Notes under the pieces: model-generated
Databases searched by the model: none
The model's input: only the letters and a program-made list of their open reading frames with translations
Told to the model about the DNA's origin: nothing
Program-made: the position numbers and the translations under genes
Shown: one piece after another, positions 1 through 11,865 of the stretch
How the letters are laid out: each line of letters opens with the position of its first letter
Numbering within the stretch: the first letter of the stretch is position 1
Assembly: GCF_021155765.1 (NCBI RefSeq)
Contig: NC_060108.1
Coordinates: 14,533,025-14,597,024, forward strand
Reading direction: 5' to 3'
DNA length: 64,000 nucleotides
Source of the DNA: Diprion similis
Taxonomy: Eukaryota > Arthropoda > Insecta > Hymenoptera > Diprionidae

Positions 1-549
1 CGAACGTCACTAATTCGAATGGTTAAATGCCCGTGTTTGGTGAATAATTCTGGAGTGTTAAAAAAGTGACGAAGATTCGAATTGAAGACATTTCATGGAA
101 CTTACAGACGAGTATTCGAAGTACGTTATTTACAGTTTGAATTCGGATTGGTGGTTGGTAATTCTCAACTTTCGGAGCTTCGTCGATTCGAAATAACGTA
201 TTTCGAAGACTTCTACCAACTGAGCTTTCATGCCTTCTATTTTCGCATCTACGAAACTCCCGAATTTAACATTTCGGCATCGCCTGCTTACGATTCGGGA
301 ATTCGAGCATTCGAACAGACGACATTTGATATAACGGTCAGTCCGAACTTTGAGAATTGGGAATTTGGACCCGCACCCCGCCGGATGCTTGGGCATCGAG
401 TGACTAGGCGCGTCGTTTTGCGATTTGCTTTTTGATTGCACGAGGTGCGTCGCCTCGGGCGCGCGCTTTGCTCGCCCCCAGCTCTGCAGGCCGCGAGTCG
501 GGCGTTTGACTTACGTAAGGCTCCCCGGGGTTCTTGTGTCTGTGCGAAG

Positions 550-783
550 GTGGTGCGGCTCAAGCAGAAGCGTCGGACCCTGAAGAACCGCGGTTACGCG
601 CAAAACTGCAGGAGTAAACGGCTCCAGCAGCGACACGATCTTGAGACTACGAATAGAAATCTACAGAACGAAATGCAGCGGCTTAAAATCGAACTGTCGC
701 GCGTTCAGCAGGAACGCGACGTGTACAAACAACGGTGTGAGATTCTCAGGGCCAGGCAGCATCATCATCACCATCACCACCAT

Positions 784-818
<35 letters not shown>

Positions 819-969
819 ACAACAGCAACAGCAGCAACAACAGCAGCAGCAGCAGCCTCAACCCCCCTCGCAGTCCCAACAACAGCCCCCCCCTCAGCAA
901 CCCCCGCAACCCCAACCCCCTCCGCCCAATCAACCGACTCCAGGAGCGAGTCCCGAGGTATACCTGTGA
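550..969 (+). CDS. tj: Large Maf / Traffic jam bZIP transcription factor, last coding exon
   Basis: This is the C-terminal 139 codons of a large Maf-family bZIP factor, a nuclear DNA-binding protein that dimerises on Maf recognition elements. The exon opens after a plausible acceptor (gtgcgaag|gtggtg) and reads [18 protein letters not shown], the hallmark extended-homology/basic region of Maf, followed by [11 protein letters not shown] and a heptad leucine zipper (about exon residues 25-65). After the zipper comes an unusual tail: eight histidines, 24 glutamines (mixed CAG/CAA), then a Pro/Gln-rich stretch ending in EVYL and a TGA stop. The sequence upstream in this frame does not resemble the Maf homology region, so the rest of the gene must lie left of the window or in an upstream exon. 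Insects usually have one large Maf (tj); the symbol rests on that. Confidence 0.88.
745..855 (+). repeat. In-frame CAT/CAC then CAG/CAA trinucleotide tract (poly-His/poly-Gln)
   Basis: Imperfect trinucleotide repeat inside the Maf coding exon. It encodes His8 followed directly by Gln24, then a Gln/Pro-rich run. CAA interruptions in the CAG run would slow repeat expansion. Length polymorphism between individuals is likely. Confidence 0.9.
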
Positions 970-2290
970 CATCGACAACGTCGCGGCGGAACCTGCTGGA
1001 CTTAGAAGTCCGTACTGTCGGGGATTAAGACGCAGGTCTGTTCCGCCCTGAGACGCGGTTTTTTTTTGGTCCGAAAAACGTGCATGTTATATTAGCGATT
1101 GCTTTGGATTGAAAAATTGTGTACAACTGCGAGTTGAAGAGAGTTGCACATTCCTATACAAATAGGATATAGATGATCGAGCCGAGGTCGATATACACGT
1201 GCATATAGGTATGTTTTTGTATTATACCTATACTATATACACGGGCGAAGTGCAAGTGGGTGGACGAGTGAGTGGCGGCCATTTTGCGTCACCTGTTCGT
1301 TCGCCGCCATCGCGGAAAACACCCACGCAGGTAGACGTGCATTGTAACTATTATACTGCATAGGAGAAGCGAGAGGACTATGGAACCGTGCTTTTTCATT
1401 TCAGAATCCAATGCGGTCGGCGATTTCGATTTCGTGTTTTCTCTTACTTGGTTTCGCGCAAGCTCCGTTTTGGAAGTCAATCACCCCTAAATTTCTTTTA
1501 CAGACACTTCTTGGTTTCAGCTGAAATATCTGGTTACACAAAAACGAATGAATAGTTGCAATTAACAATAATTTCGTAGTTGGACCCTAATTTTTTACAT
1601 ATTCCGATCCATGCAGATGTTGTTTGAATTTATTATATATTTATATCACAATTTCACTGTGATCGCTTCCATATTTGTCTCGTTTAGTGTATGTTGTACA
1701 CACGATTGATGCCCAATGCTCATAGATGATTGGAAATGGTTGGATGGAAAGTTTTAGAGGGTACGGAATTTTTATCAAAACCTTTTTTTTTCTTCTAATT
1801 CAGGGTAGTATATATATATATAATAGCTTTTGAAGTGTAACAGAATTGAGTTAACTATATAAAGCTTAAGCATTTGAATGGTGGAAGTGAGGAAAAAAAT
1901 TGAACTCAATAATGTTATATATACGAGTGAAAGCAAAGAGTATACACGAATAAATGTTCCATCATATCTGCGTCAACCTGTGTGTGGTATAACTTGTAGG
2001 TAGGTACATACATACATACGTAAGGGAGGGGTCTAAAGAATTTTCCTTTCGGACTGTACAAATATTAAACATTTTATTCATTACTATCATGATACATATA
2101 CATGGTATGTACCTATATATCCAAACTTATATAGGTATATTGTTACGTGTACAAAAGTTGGTCGTCCTCTAATCTCTTTTATGTATAAAAGTTTTTTCCA
2201 TACGCGTATATATATATAACAATATACTTGGTTTGTTAGGTATAGTTTGTTAGTCCATTAGCCTGTTGGTTTTTTTAGTTTATTATATAA

Positions 2291-2325
2291 GTTGGTTGGT
2301 TGGTTGGTTGGTTGGTTGGTTGGTT
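2291..2325. repeat. (GTTG)n microsatellite
   Basis: About eight perfect tandem copies of GGTT, followed by degenerate copies. Confidence 0.9.
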
Positions 2326-3575
2326 AGTTGGATTAATTCGTTATCCATACTATGGGTTTATACCTATATGACGAATGTACGTATAGGTATATACCCGTAC
2401 GTGTTATCATATATACAGTAAAATAAAATATAGGTGCGACGTGTGATAGGCTGTGCGTTATTCAGACTAATCTGAATCTGATCATCTTTATAATTCCGCG
2501 ACATCTCGTCGAATCAGGCTTTCACATCACGTGCTATAAAACAATGAATTTCTATTAATGATACTCTTGATAAATTCACTACCACGTGACGAAATAAACA
2601 TTAAACATGCAGATTACGTTGTTAGTTAATTAATTCTTCGCAGGAAAAGTTAGTAAACGTATAACTGTAAAAAAATGACACAGTTATAATCAGGGCTCAG
2701 GGTTCATTGGCTAAAAATTAAGATGATCGAAAAGTGTGAATTGAATAATATTTTTATTGTAATTGGTGCAAATTTTCATATTATACATACCTGATAAATT
2801 TACGAAAAATTATTATCATTGCAGCTGCAGATTGATATTGTAATAATGTATAATTCATTATTTATATAATTTGACTCGCACAATATAGATCCGCCGAACG
2901 AGGTCTAATTTGCGTTCATTTTGCGATTTGTAATTTATATGTATAATGTATATAGGTATATACCACACCGGTAAAAGTGCAGCTCGGGTATATATTTCCT
3001 CGTGTCTGGTTGTCTCGATTCGCTTTGAGCCGCGGACTCTGAGGTCGTATTGAATTTTCTCTAAGGTATCACTAGATTAAGGGAGGGTAGGTTAAGGGTA
3101 GGTGCGTACGAGTGATTAGGCAGCACTGCAGGTAAGAGGGACGCGGTAGATCGAACGAGATTTGAATACCATGTTGTAGAAAACAAAATTGAAATGTCGT
3201 ATAGCACAAATTTTAACTTTACAAAATATATATAGGTATGTATATATAAATATATAATATACACGCATATACACGTATAAGTGTATAAGTGTGTAAGTGT
3301 GCGTGTGTGCATAAATATCAAATATTAATTGCACACACTAGGGATCAGTGGCAAAAAATCACCAACGACATATAACATGTATATATATATATTTATATAT
3401 ACCTATACGTATATCGAATTCTCTCGTCTGTTATTTAATTTTAGATCAGAGGCTTTAATTAAATTCATATTATACCATACGATATATTTTCATGTATATA
3501 TCTATATACACATCGTACCTATACTTAGGTATAACATATGCATAGATCATCGATAATTGTGTATTATAATATTCT

Positions 3576-3578
<3 letters not shown>

Positions 3579-3624
<46 letters not shown>
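3579..3624. repeat. (TA)n microsatellite
   Basis: About 23 uninterrupted TA units. Confidence 0.95.
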
Positions 3625-3630
<6 letters not shown>

Positions 3631-4203
3631 TTTTGTTCCGATCAATCTCTGTACCTATACTATATACACATCCACTTATTATACGGCCGCGGTGATTATA
3701 GATATATAAAAATAGATCTTTCCATTGATGTCATCTTATAGCGCATGCAGGTTTCGTACGGTTTCCCACGGTTTCCTATACTTGCACACCTGAGGCACAT
3801 CGTCGACGTATTTAACGTCTCTCCGATCTCGTTCACACAGACGCATAATACCACTTCACGGTTTCCCATACGGTTTCCCTTACATCGTATGTGCATGTAT
3901 ATACATACATACACACCATACACGTGAACACCTACATTTTCGATTTGTTTCTTTCCTCGTAAATTGGGTTTGATTTGCGGTTTTTTATAATTGTCCGCTT
4001 CAATGTCGATCTCGCAAAAACATGAAACTTGTGTCTATATAATGTACCTTATTACCCTAGATCTAACTGACACACGTAAACCCTCATACCTTACAGCGAA
4101 TGAAAAATTGTTATACGCGTGACGCAATTATACGTATCGGTTTTTTTTTTGTGTAATTTTTTCATCCTACACAGTAAAATTATCCTGCGGATAATCATCA
4201 TTG

Positions 4204-4205
<2 letters not shown>

Positions 4206-4236
<31 letters not shown>
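4206..4236. repeat. (ATT)n microsatellite
   Basis: About ten tandem ATT units. Confidence 0.9.
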
Positions 4237-4238
<2 letters not shown>

Positions 4239-4936
4239 ACGCCGGCAGTGCAACGTGTACATAAAAATTATTATATAACTGATAAACATATAAAATAAAC
4301 GTCGCTTGCAGCGACACTTTCGCATAATATCAATTCCTTTTTCTACATTTATTATTCGATTATAATTTCTAATTTTATTATATCCAGCTTACGTTTGTAT
4401 TATTATTGGACTTAGCATCCTTTTTATATAGTCTTCTCATATCTGGAAAAGCGGTAAACACAGTTCGGTTTCCTGTTGACAACCTAGGCAGTGAACAGCT
4501 GATTCGCAACGTATAACGACAGGTACGTAAATCGATTTGCTATGAAATTTTTCCGAATGAAACAAAATTGTCCCCGATCTTAACGTACGCGTGTTAGGTT
4601 TTGTAAAAATGATCGTAGATGGTGTTTTAACCGTCACGAATCCAGATAGAACGTTATACACATAATATACATGTGATTTACTTAATTAACACTTCCTGGG
4701 TGCATGAGGCTGGGCGTCGAAAGGTGTCGAGATAGTGAGACGTCGACGGGACGTCACGATCCTAATGAGAGTTTAACTGACTCGTTCTCCAGGGGTGGTT
4801 CTGACGTCGACAGAGGGTTCCTCCGGAACAGCTTGCGACAGTTTGACTGATCGCCCCGACCTTTCGCTGCAGTACACGTCGAGGAGTGACGTTAGGGGAG
4901 CATTTTGGCAGGATGATCATATATCCAACAGGTATA

Positions 4937-5127
4937 CCGAATTATTTCCGTGATGCACCCTATAGGACCCCTAATTATAGGCAAATCAGGGTATGAGTTC
5001 ATTTTGAGCATCTCCGCTGTTCTTTTGTTATCACGCGGCTGAAACTCTGAGCTGCTCAGAGTGGACTTGCACCCCGATTTGCCTACAGTTAGGGGTCTCT
5101 ATGAGGCGAATCACGGAAATAACCGGG
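4937..5127. mobile_element. MITE-like foldback element, family A, copy 1
   Basis: A non-coding element of about 190 bp with long imperfect terminal inverted repeats of about 65-70 bp. The left arm begins near CCGAATTATTTCCGTGAT and contains ACCCCTAATTATAGGCAAAT. The right arm is its reverse complement, ending near ATCACGGAAATAACCGGG. A related copy lies at about 22,358-22,550, which makes this a dispersed family. There is no ORF, so it would depend on a transposase elsewhere. I could not fix a clear target-site duplication. Confidence 0.8.
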
Positions 5128-8100
5128 AATAATCGTCACGCACTCGCACCGCGGCCGTTAATTACTCTTGTTATCGTCCTTTTGTGTTTTTGTATTTCTT
5201 TTTTTTTTTCATTAAAAACTTTTCCATGGATTTTTTCCGCGTTATGCAGACTACATCGATTCGCCTTCGGCGTATAAAAGTCGGTGGGGCCGAGGGGCGG
5301 GCTTGAGGACGATCGGGGCCCCGACCCGGCTCTCTGGGTCTAGTTTCGAGGCGCGGTGAGCCGTATTGTCGAGTCACGGTGCAGCCGTGTACTATCTCTT
5401 CTCATCACCCTCGTCGAGGCCTCGAGAATCGAGCACCGTTCACCCAGTCCACTCTACGCCTACGCGCGCCACCCCATCCGGCACGAAATTGTTACCCGTT
5501 CCTTCACCGCCTCCTGCAGTTAGGTCCGTCAAATTCGAGGATAGACGTCTCGATGTGATTTTAATTTTATTTTCGGTGTATTCAATTCAACCTTACATTC
5601 ATGCGGGTTTCATAATACACGCTCGTGGTGTTTCGTTTGAGAACTTTTATAACGAATATGTTTATATAGGTACGATATACCGATATGATTGTAAATTAGT
5701 GGATTTTTGACGTCAATATTCCCGTTCATCGTTGCGGTTCCGATCCGAATACAATCACAACAACAACAAGAATAATGAAAATTGAACTGGCCTCCCTGCC
5801 CGCATGACGTCATGATCATTGTTTAATACGGTAGAATTAAAATTGTTTTTATCGCGTCACCCGACTCCTTTATTATATGATTATAACCAGCGCAAATGCT
5901 TGATTGTAAACGAATAGCCACATCACATACACAATGTACAGTCTAATTGTATACAATGTGCGTATAATATCAGTTTCCGACTACACGTTATTCGCACACC
6001 TTATATTATTATGTGTGACGGACCTTCTCGCAGCAGTTTGCAACTCTGTTCATAACTTAACGGATCTGTCCATCTCTATATTAAATTAACAAGTGTATAA
6101 TTTATTCTTTCTTCGCCTATATCCACACCTAAGTTTCTTCATTTTACGCTCGTGATCTTCGAAAGCGCCGACGGTCGCCTGTCGTCGCACTGACGCACTG
6201 CATCCAGCTGGCTCTATCTTTACCTGTACATCTAAATCCGCGCGTAGCCGACTCTGTCTTCGGGTCGTCCGTCCGAAGGATCGATGCTCCCTAATCAGAT
6301 CAGCGGTTGTTATACCCGGAACCCCGACGCGTCCTTATCAGGGTGCAGCTTCGTCGCTTCGTGGCGTAACGCACGCCTGAACTGGAAGCGATCGAACACT
6401 CGTCTCTGAGTATTCCGTTTCAAGGTCATTCCGATACTGCATGCCCGTAAGCGCAATGTAGTGTAAACAGTATAGTTATGTACGTGTAATAGTGTACTTG
6501 CATGGACCGCACACGAGGGAACATTGATTGCACGAACTGACCGTATAGTACATTATATACCACATGCTTAATTATCGCGTTAAACTTACAACGATTTTGT
6601 TCCTTTATTCGGTTTATTTGTTACCAGGGATAGCGATATTGACCGGGAAACAATAATAGGATTGTACCGGAGACCGATAGTGTAGTTGGCACGTGTGATT
6701 CTTTATGTGGATGTTTAATAATGACAATTTATGATAAGGCTATGCACGTCATGCATAGCTTTTCGTAGCGTCAATTATAATGCATCTAATTCTTGGTGTA
6801 TAATCGAAACTGCTGCAGTGTAATTATGCGGTTTTAATTATACATACAAATCATAATTATTACCATGTTATGTAGGAGAATGAATAGCGAGTAGAGAAAA
6901 ACTTGGTTGTTGTTTCACTTGGGAGGTATAAAGTTGGAACGTTATTCCAGTTTTATCCCAAAACCGGAAGCTGCAGGCATAAACACTGTTTGAGAGTGGA
7001 CATTCCCGAATTATACGTCACGCATAATCGTCTGTAAACATTACATGTATGTATGTATGTATATGAAATAACTTTGAAGTCACGCGATCTGCGGTTGATA
7101 AACAGTCATGCAATCGCGATCTTACCAAACGTAGACGTCGCGTAACGGACTCAGCTGACTCGGGTTTTTCATTCATTGGTATATCTCCCGAAGTTGGGTT
7201 GAAGAAGTTGAGTCATTAAGACGTTGGTGTATATAATATAAAACTCTGAATAAATAAGAGAAAGCTCATCAATTTCAAGTGCGGTGAACTCGACGCTTTG
7301 TATCCCTGGATGTTGAGACGAAGTTCTTGATAATGATAAGATCCTTGAATTTGTTGAAGTTGTGCGCCACGTCGATGATAATGATTGTACCTGTGCAGCG
7401 ACGTTCACGTCAGGTAAGATGAAAAGATCTTTCCAGGATCCACATCCACAAGATTGATTTTTCTTCGTGTATGGCGTATACCTACATAGATATATATTTC
7501 ATCGGACCTATTGGAGAATCGAAATATCGAACGGCGAACAGAGGGGTGAAATCACGGGTTGACTTGACCGAGCAATCGGTGAAATGTCATTTGGTACGCA
7601 AGACGTAATGCGGCCTATGGATGAACGTGAAGGTGTGGGGGGCTGGAACGAACCGAGGGGATCGAATCGATTTTCGAAAATCAGCTGATGCGGTTCTCGA
7701 CTGTATACGAGTCGTACAGTCTCCGGGCTTTTTAACCACGTTTAGGTATGTTTAACCAAGCTGATCGATGCGACGTTTGATCCACAATTATAACTACGGA
7801 TTACACATGACTGGCCGACGAAAATTTAACGATGATATGAATAACGCGGCCTCTGCGTAGCATTTATAACGGATTCACACATGGTTACAAATACCCCGTA
7901 AAAAATTCGTTTTTCAGACATTTTTCCGGTAGGGTTATCGTCAGCCAATCACTTAACTCGCCGCTGGTCCTGGGTATTGTTTTACCTATACATCAACTAT
8001 CCGTAAATCTGTGTAGGTTTATATATAGGTATACCTATAATGTACAGGCTGGGATACCAGCCTCTGTTCTCCTGAGACCGTAACTCACATCAATCGAATA

Positions 8101-11100
8101 TTTGGTCGCTGACATGTACATTGTACAATATAGTATAATTCTTTCCTTTAATAATAGCGGATCGAGTCTTGTGTAATTAAGATCTTGATTTACTTTTCAT
8201 ATCGAGATAATGTCCATTGAATGAATATTATTGATCCTGCGGTGAACTTTTTATTACGAGGCACAAAGATCGGAAACAAATATGTATATTATATACTTGT
8301 TAATAATTTTCCGACAAAAACGACGTTAATCAGATGAATTTGAAATTCAGGGCTCCGATTGACGAAACAGCAGTCTCATTTTTGTCTACGATTTTCCAAT
8401 GTCATTTTACAGGAGAACAGAAGAAGTAAGATATCGTTGCACTGCAGGCAGTTTGAATCGAGTCATGCTGCTTCGTACGTATATATAGGTGGAGTTTCGA
8501 GGGTTACATGGCTTACAGTACTGGTGCACGTCATATAGAAACAGGATATCCTCCGATTCCGCGTAACCTCGGCGGGGAAGAGGGTACCTTGCGGCAGAAG
8601 AGCGGAGGGGAATTTAACGTTTTTATTTCGCCGAGTTGAGAATTCGAGGGACTCTTCAACCGCGTAATTCAATCCCTTACAGCTCCCGGATAAGGGACTC
8701 GTTCGCATACCTACTTCTTTCGCCTCTCTATGATACCTCTAGCTTTGTATATGATAACGTACGTCTGATGTCGCGTCATGACGTATATCCGTAAATATAT
8801 TTATACATACATATGCATATATATACCTATATATGCATACATGCCAAGTAGTTACGTCGATTGATGCATCTCTTGTAACTATATCTGCAAACTGCATGCA
8901 TTCATCCCTGTCCGCGACGTATTAGAGGTATTATGTATTCGCCCCCAGAAGCTTCCTATTCCCCGTGCAGACTTTTATAGCGTTTCTCGACTTTATAAAG
9001 GGATAATTTTTATCCGTTTTAAGGCTCGGCGGTAGATTCACGTCCCTCTCCCCCCACCCTCGCCCTCGCCCTCTTGCCACCATCGTCGCGCCGGTCGGCA
9101 GCCACCATGCGCCCGTCCTCATCGTAAAATTAAGTCAAACAGTTCCCGAGCGTCGCGGCACTCACTCGTCTCTGTAGCATCCCGCGCGTTCACCCGGCTC
9201 GAGAAGGAGATCTGGGGGAGGGTAGGGGGTGAACCATTTTATATATCTGTATATATACACGGGACGAGATTGAGAGGGGTTGAAACTGCAGGGTGACGTT
9301 GACGACGCCTCACACTCCTCGCGGCGTTCTTCGTCTCGGAAGCTGCAAGGTGGAGCCGGTACACAGATTATACCTTATACGAGTCGCGCGCGGCGAGGAT
9401 CAAGAGGCTTCGGTACGGGGGATAAATTAATTCACTTTTCTCGTCCCGCATATATACCGGAGCAGCCGAGGAGAGGGCGGTGATCGCCGGTGTAAAGCTG
9501 CATGTACCCGAGCGAGGCATTGGACCATCGAAAATCGGTTCATCGCTAGAGACTTTCGACTGCATCGCCACCGCAACATAACCGCCAGAGACAAATCTAC
9601 TCCGAAAGAGGGGCAACGAGCCGACGATAACTGACTTTGTTAGGACCCCCACGGAGCAGCGACGATGATCTAGTTACCCACAAACCGGGGACCGACGACG
9701 GACCCACCCGCCCTTGAGGATGACGGGGGACCCGATGAACGGATCAATACTCCACGACGACGACAACGACAACGACGACGACAGGACTCGAAGTGGCAGA
9801 CAGCGTACGGAGGTACGTATCCAGCACCTTGAATCACTGTGCAGTGATTCTCTCTCTCTTTCCCTCTCTCTCAATCTCTCTCTCGAGTGATCCGGAGTAG
9901 TGGGTATATTTGCACCTCGAAGAAGAGGTTGTCGAGTCTCCTTCGGTACCCGGAATCATCCCTCGACGGGCATATTGATGAGGATGGGGTTGCGTTCCTC
10001 CCGTGTCAGGGGTGAGGAGCTGCCGCTGTGGCGGTGAAGAGAGGACGAGAGGATGAGGGATGAGCCGAGGCGGATGAGGATGAGGAGGAGGGCCGTCTCG
10101 ACGCCTCGCGCGCCGCGCCGTCGCGGTCCTCTCGAAAGTCGTCCTATAACGGAGGACCCGCTAGGCGCCGCCTACCGCGATACAATACCCCGCCACTGGA
10201 CGAACGTTATTAACCCTGTATCGCGGCCCTCGATTCGCCGCGTTATGTGCCTACCTGCCGCGCGGCGCCTACCCGTCTTCACACCCCCAACGCGCATCCG
10301 CGATTCCGAAAACTCTCTCTGCCTGATACAAACTATTACAAACGGTGATCAAGTACCTACACACATGATATACGTGTGGTCACGCGTTTAATCGCTCCGT
10401 GTGTACCGCACGTGTGATATTATGAGAAGGAAATTATTCTCCAGCCTTTCTACGCCACGGCGATAGGCTTAATTTGTTAAACATCGAGGATTATACCGGC
10501 TTTTGAGAATATATCTACGCTTGGATTCACAAGTTTACTTCAAAGCTCGCGTGCCTGTCCACAGTAGACGCGTGTATACTTGTTTCCGTTGATAGCAGAT
10601 TCGCGTAGTTCTACCTCGAGACGGGCGTTTCGGTAGCGCGGTTTAATGTATCGGCAATGATTTACGCCAAGCCATGCTCACTGTCGCGCAGCTACCAAGA
10701 TACGATCGCTTCGACTGGACACCGGCAGGTCCACTATACTGATCCATCGAATGTTATACTGACTATGGGCTTGTCCTGGTCATTGCATGGTCACTGGGCC
10801 GTTATTCATCCCTTTTACCCCCGATTGTACAGCCCCTGCAGACAATCCCGATGCCACAATACACTTTCAGATATTATACCTGAATGGTGTGTTATGGTAA
10901 TGATGAAGTATAAAGAATGATTGACCTCGCTGACCTTTGTTCACTGCTATAGCAGCTGCAACGTTTTTCCTGCGTACATTCTGAGATTCGTGAATGTATT
11001 AGATTTTCCTATTGTTTGATAAGGCATCGTGTATCATTATACTTATACCCTGCGAAAAAGAAGATTTTTAAACATGGCACAGGTGTGCTGAAATGCATCT

Positions 11101-11708
11101 CGTTATAGATAGTATGTGAAAAAAATTAAACACACGCGAAATTGTAGATTATGCGAAATCGAATCACCTATCCGGCATCCGCCTGCGAGCAGGCAACCCA
11201 AATGATAGATCGTAGACGTGTCTCGAAAGATGCACTGCGTGAGGCTATGCGAGCACGAAGAAATATATGCATCGGCGCGCATGTAGTGATAACGGGTATC
11301 AATAATATGCGGGACCTGGGGCGGTCATCCCCGGTCGTAATCGTCCGATCCGGACGTAGGGTACCCCCTCGAGTAGGGGCCCTCGGCACGTTATATCCTC
11401 CGCACGTACCCATACAATGCCGTTTCTGCATATGTGTTCACCACATACACAGATATAGTGTGGTCCAGTGAATCCCGGCACAATACGGTCCACCGTCCAG
11501 CTTCTTAGCATTTTTATGCTCGCTGTCGCTGACAGTTTATTTTATTAGGTATGGGAGTCAACGCGCGGCTATTTCCCGTACTGAACACGCGGTCATGGCG
11601 TACTCATTCCCTCCGATTCACAAATTCCGCGCTAAATTCCGGAACACTGGCGCCTGCAAGATGGTCACAGCTTGCGTTCCATGCGTCTGGCCGCTTCGCT
11701 TTTACTAC
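5128..11708. other. Intergenic stretch, no supported gene
   Basis: Mixed composition. GC- and CpG-richer islands lie at about 5.27-5.52 kb and 9.0-10.3 kb, the latter with a CT-rich strand at about 9,848-9,892. A 21-bp hairpin (GCTATGCA, 5-nt loop, TGCATAGC) lies near 6,740-6,760. A MARE-like palindrome lies near 7,148-7,163. The open frames here, including one of 112 codons at 10,053-10,391, are low-complexity Arg/Pro-rich readings of GC-rich DNA with no domain, no splice support and no homology I recognise. Confidence 0.5.
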
Positions 11709-11865
11709 GGTGATTAGCGCCTGCAGGTAGGCAACAGAACAGCACAGGAACGCGCCTAGACTCTTCTCGGGTAACTCGCTCCGTGATTTGGGTGATTAGC
11801 GCCTGCAAGAAGGCAAGAGAACAACACGACAACGCATCTTCGCGGGTGACTCGAGGAGGGCGATC
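11709..11865. repeat. 82-bp tandem duplication (two copies)
   Basis: Two head-to-tail copies start at 11,709 and 11,791, each opening with GGTGATTAGCGCCTGCA and continuing with the pattern AGGCAA.AGAACA.CAC. The period is 82 bp. Copies are diverged, roughly 75-80 percent by eye, so the duplication is not recent. A related short word (GGCGCCTGCAAGATGG) occurs just upstream at about 11,650. Confidence 0.8.

Larger units (their letters stand above)
970..4936. other. Maf 3' flank and start of gene desert; no coding gene seen
   Basis: The first kilobase after the Maf stop is probably 3' UTR. AATAAA occurs at about 1949-1954 and again at about 2422-2427 on the + strand, so either could be the poly(A) signal, but this is unproven. 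The rest is AT-rich with TA, GTTG and ATT microsatellites and many GGTATA/TATACC words. Open frames here are short and show no protein features. Confidence 0.5.

Noticed and set aside
82-435. 117-codon + frame at the left edge and overlapping minus frames
   Set aside because: The composition follows the TTCGAA-rich repeat. No domain, and it sits in what must be Maf intron.
641-1051. Long frames overlapping the Maf exon in other frames and on the minus strand
   Set aside because: Shadows of the CAG/CAT repeat (Ser/Asn and Leu runs); the Maf frame is the conserved one.
6730-6770. Hairpin at GCTATGCA...TGCATAGC as a microRNA precursor
   Set aside because: The loop is only about 5 nt and the stem short; it does not look like a Drosha/Dicer substrate and matches no microRNA I know.
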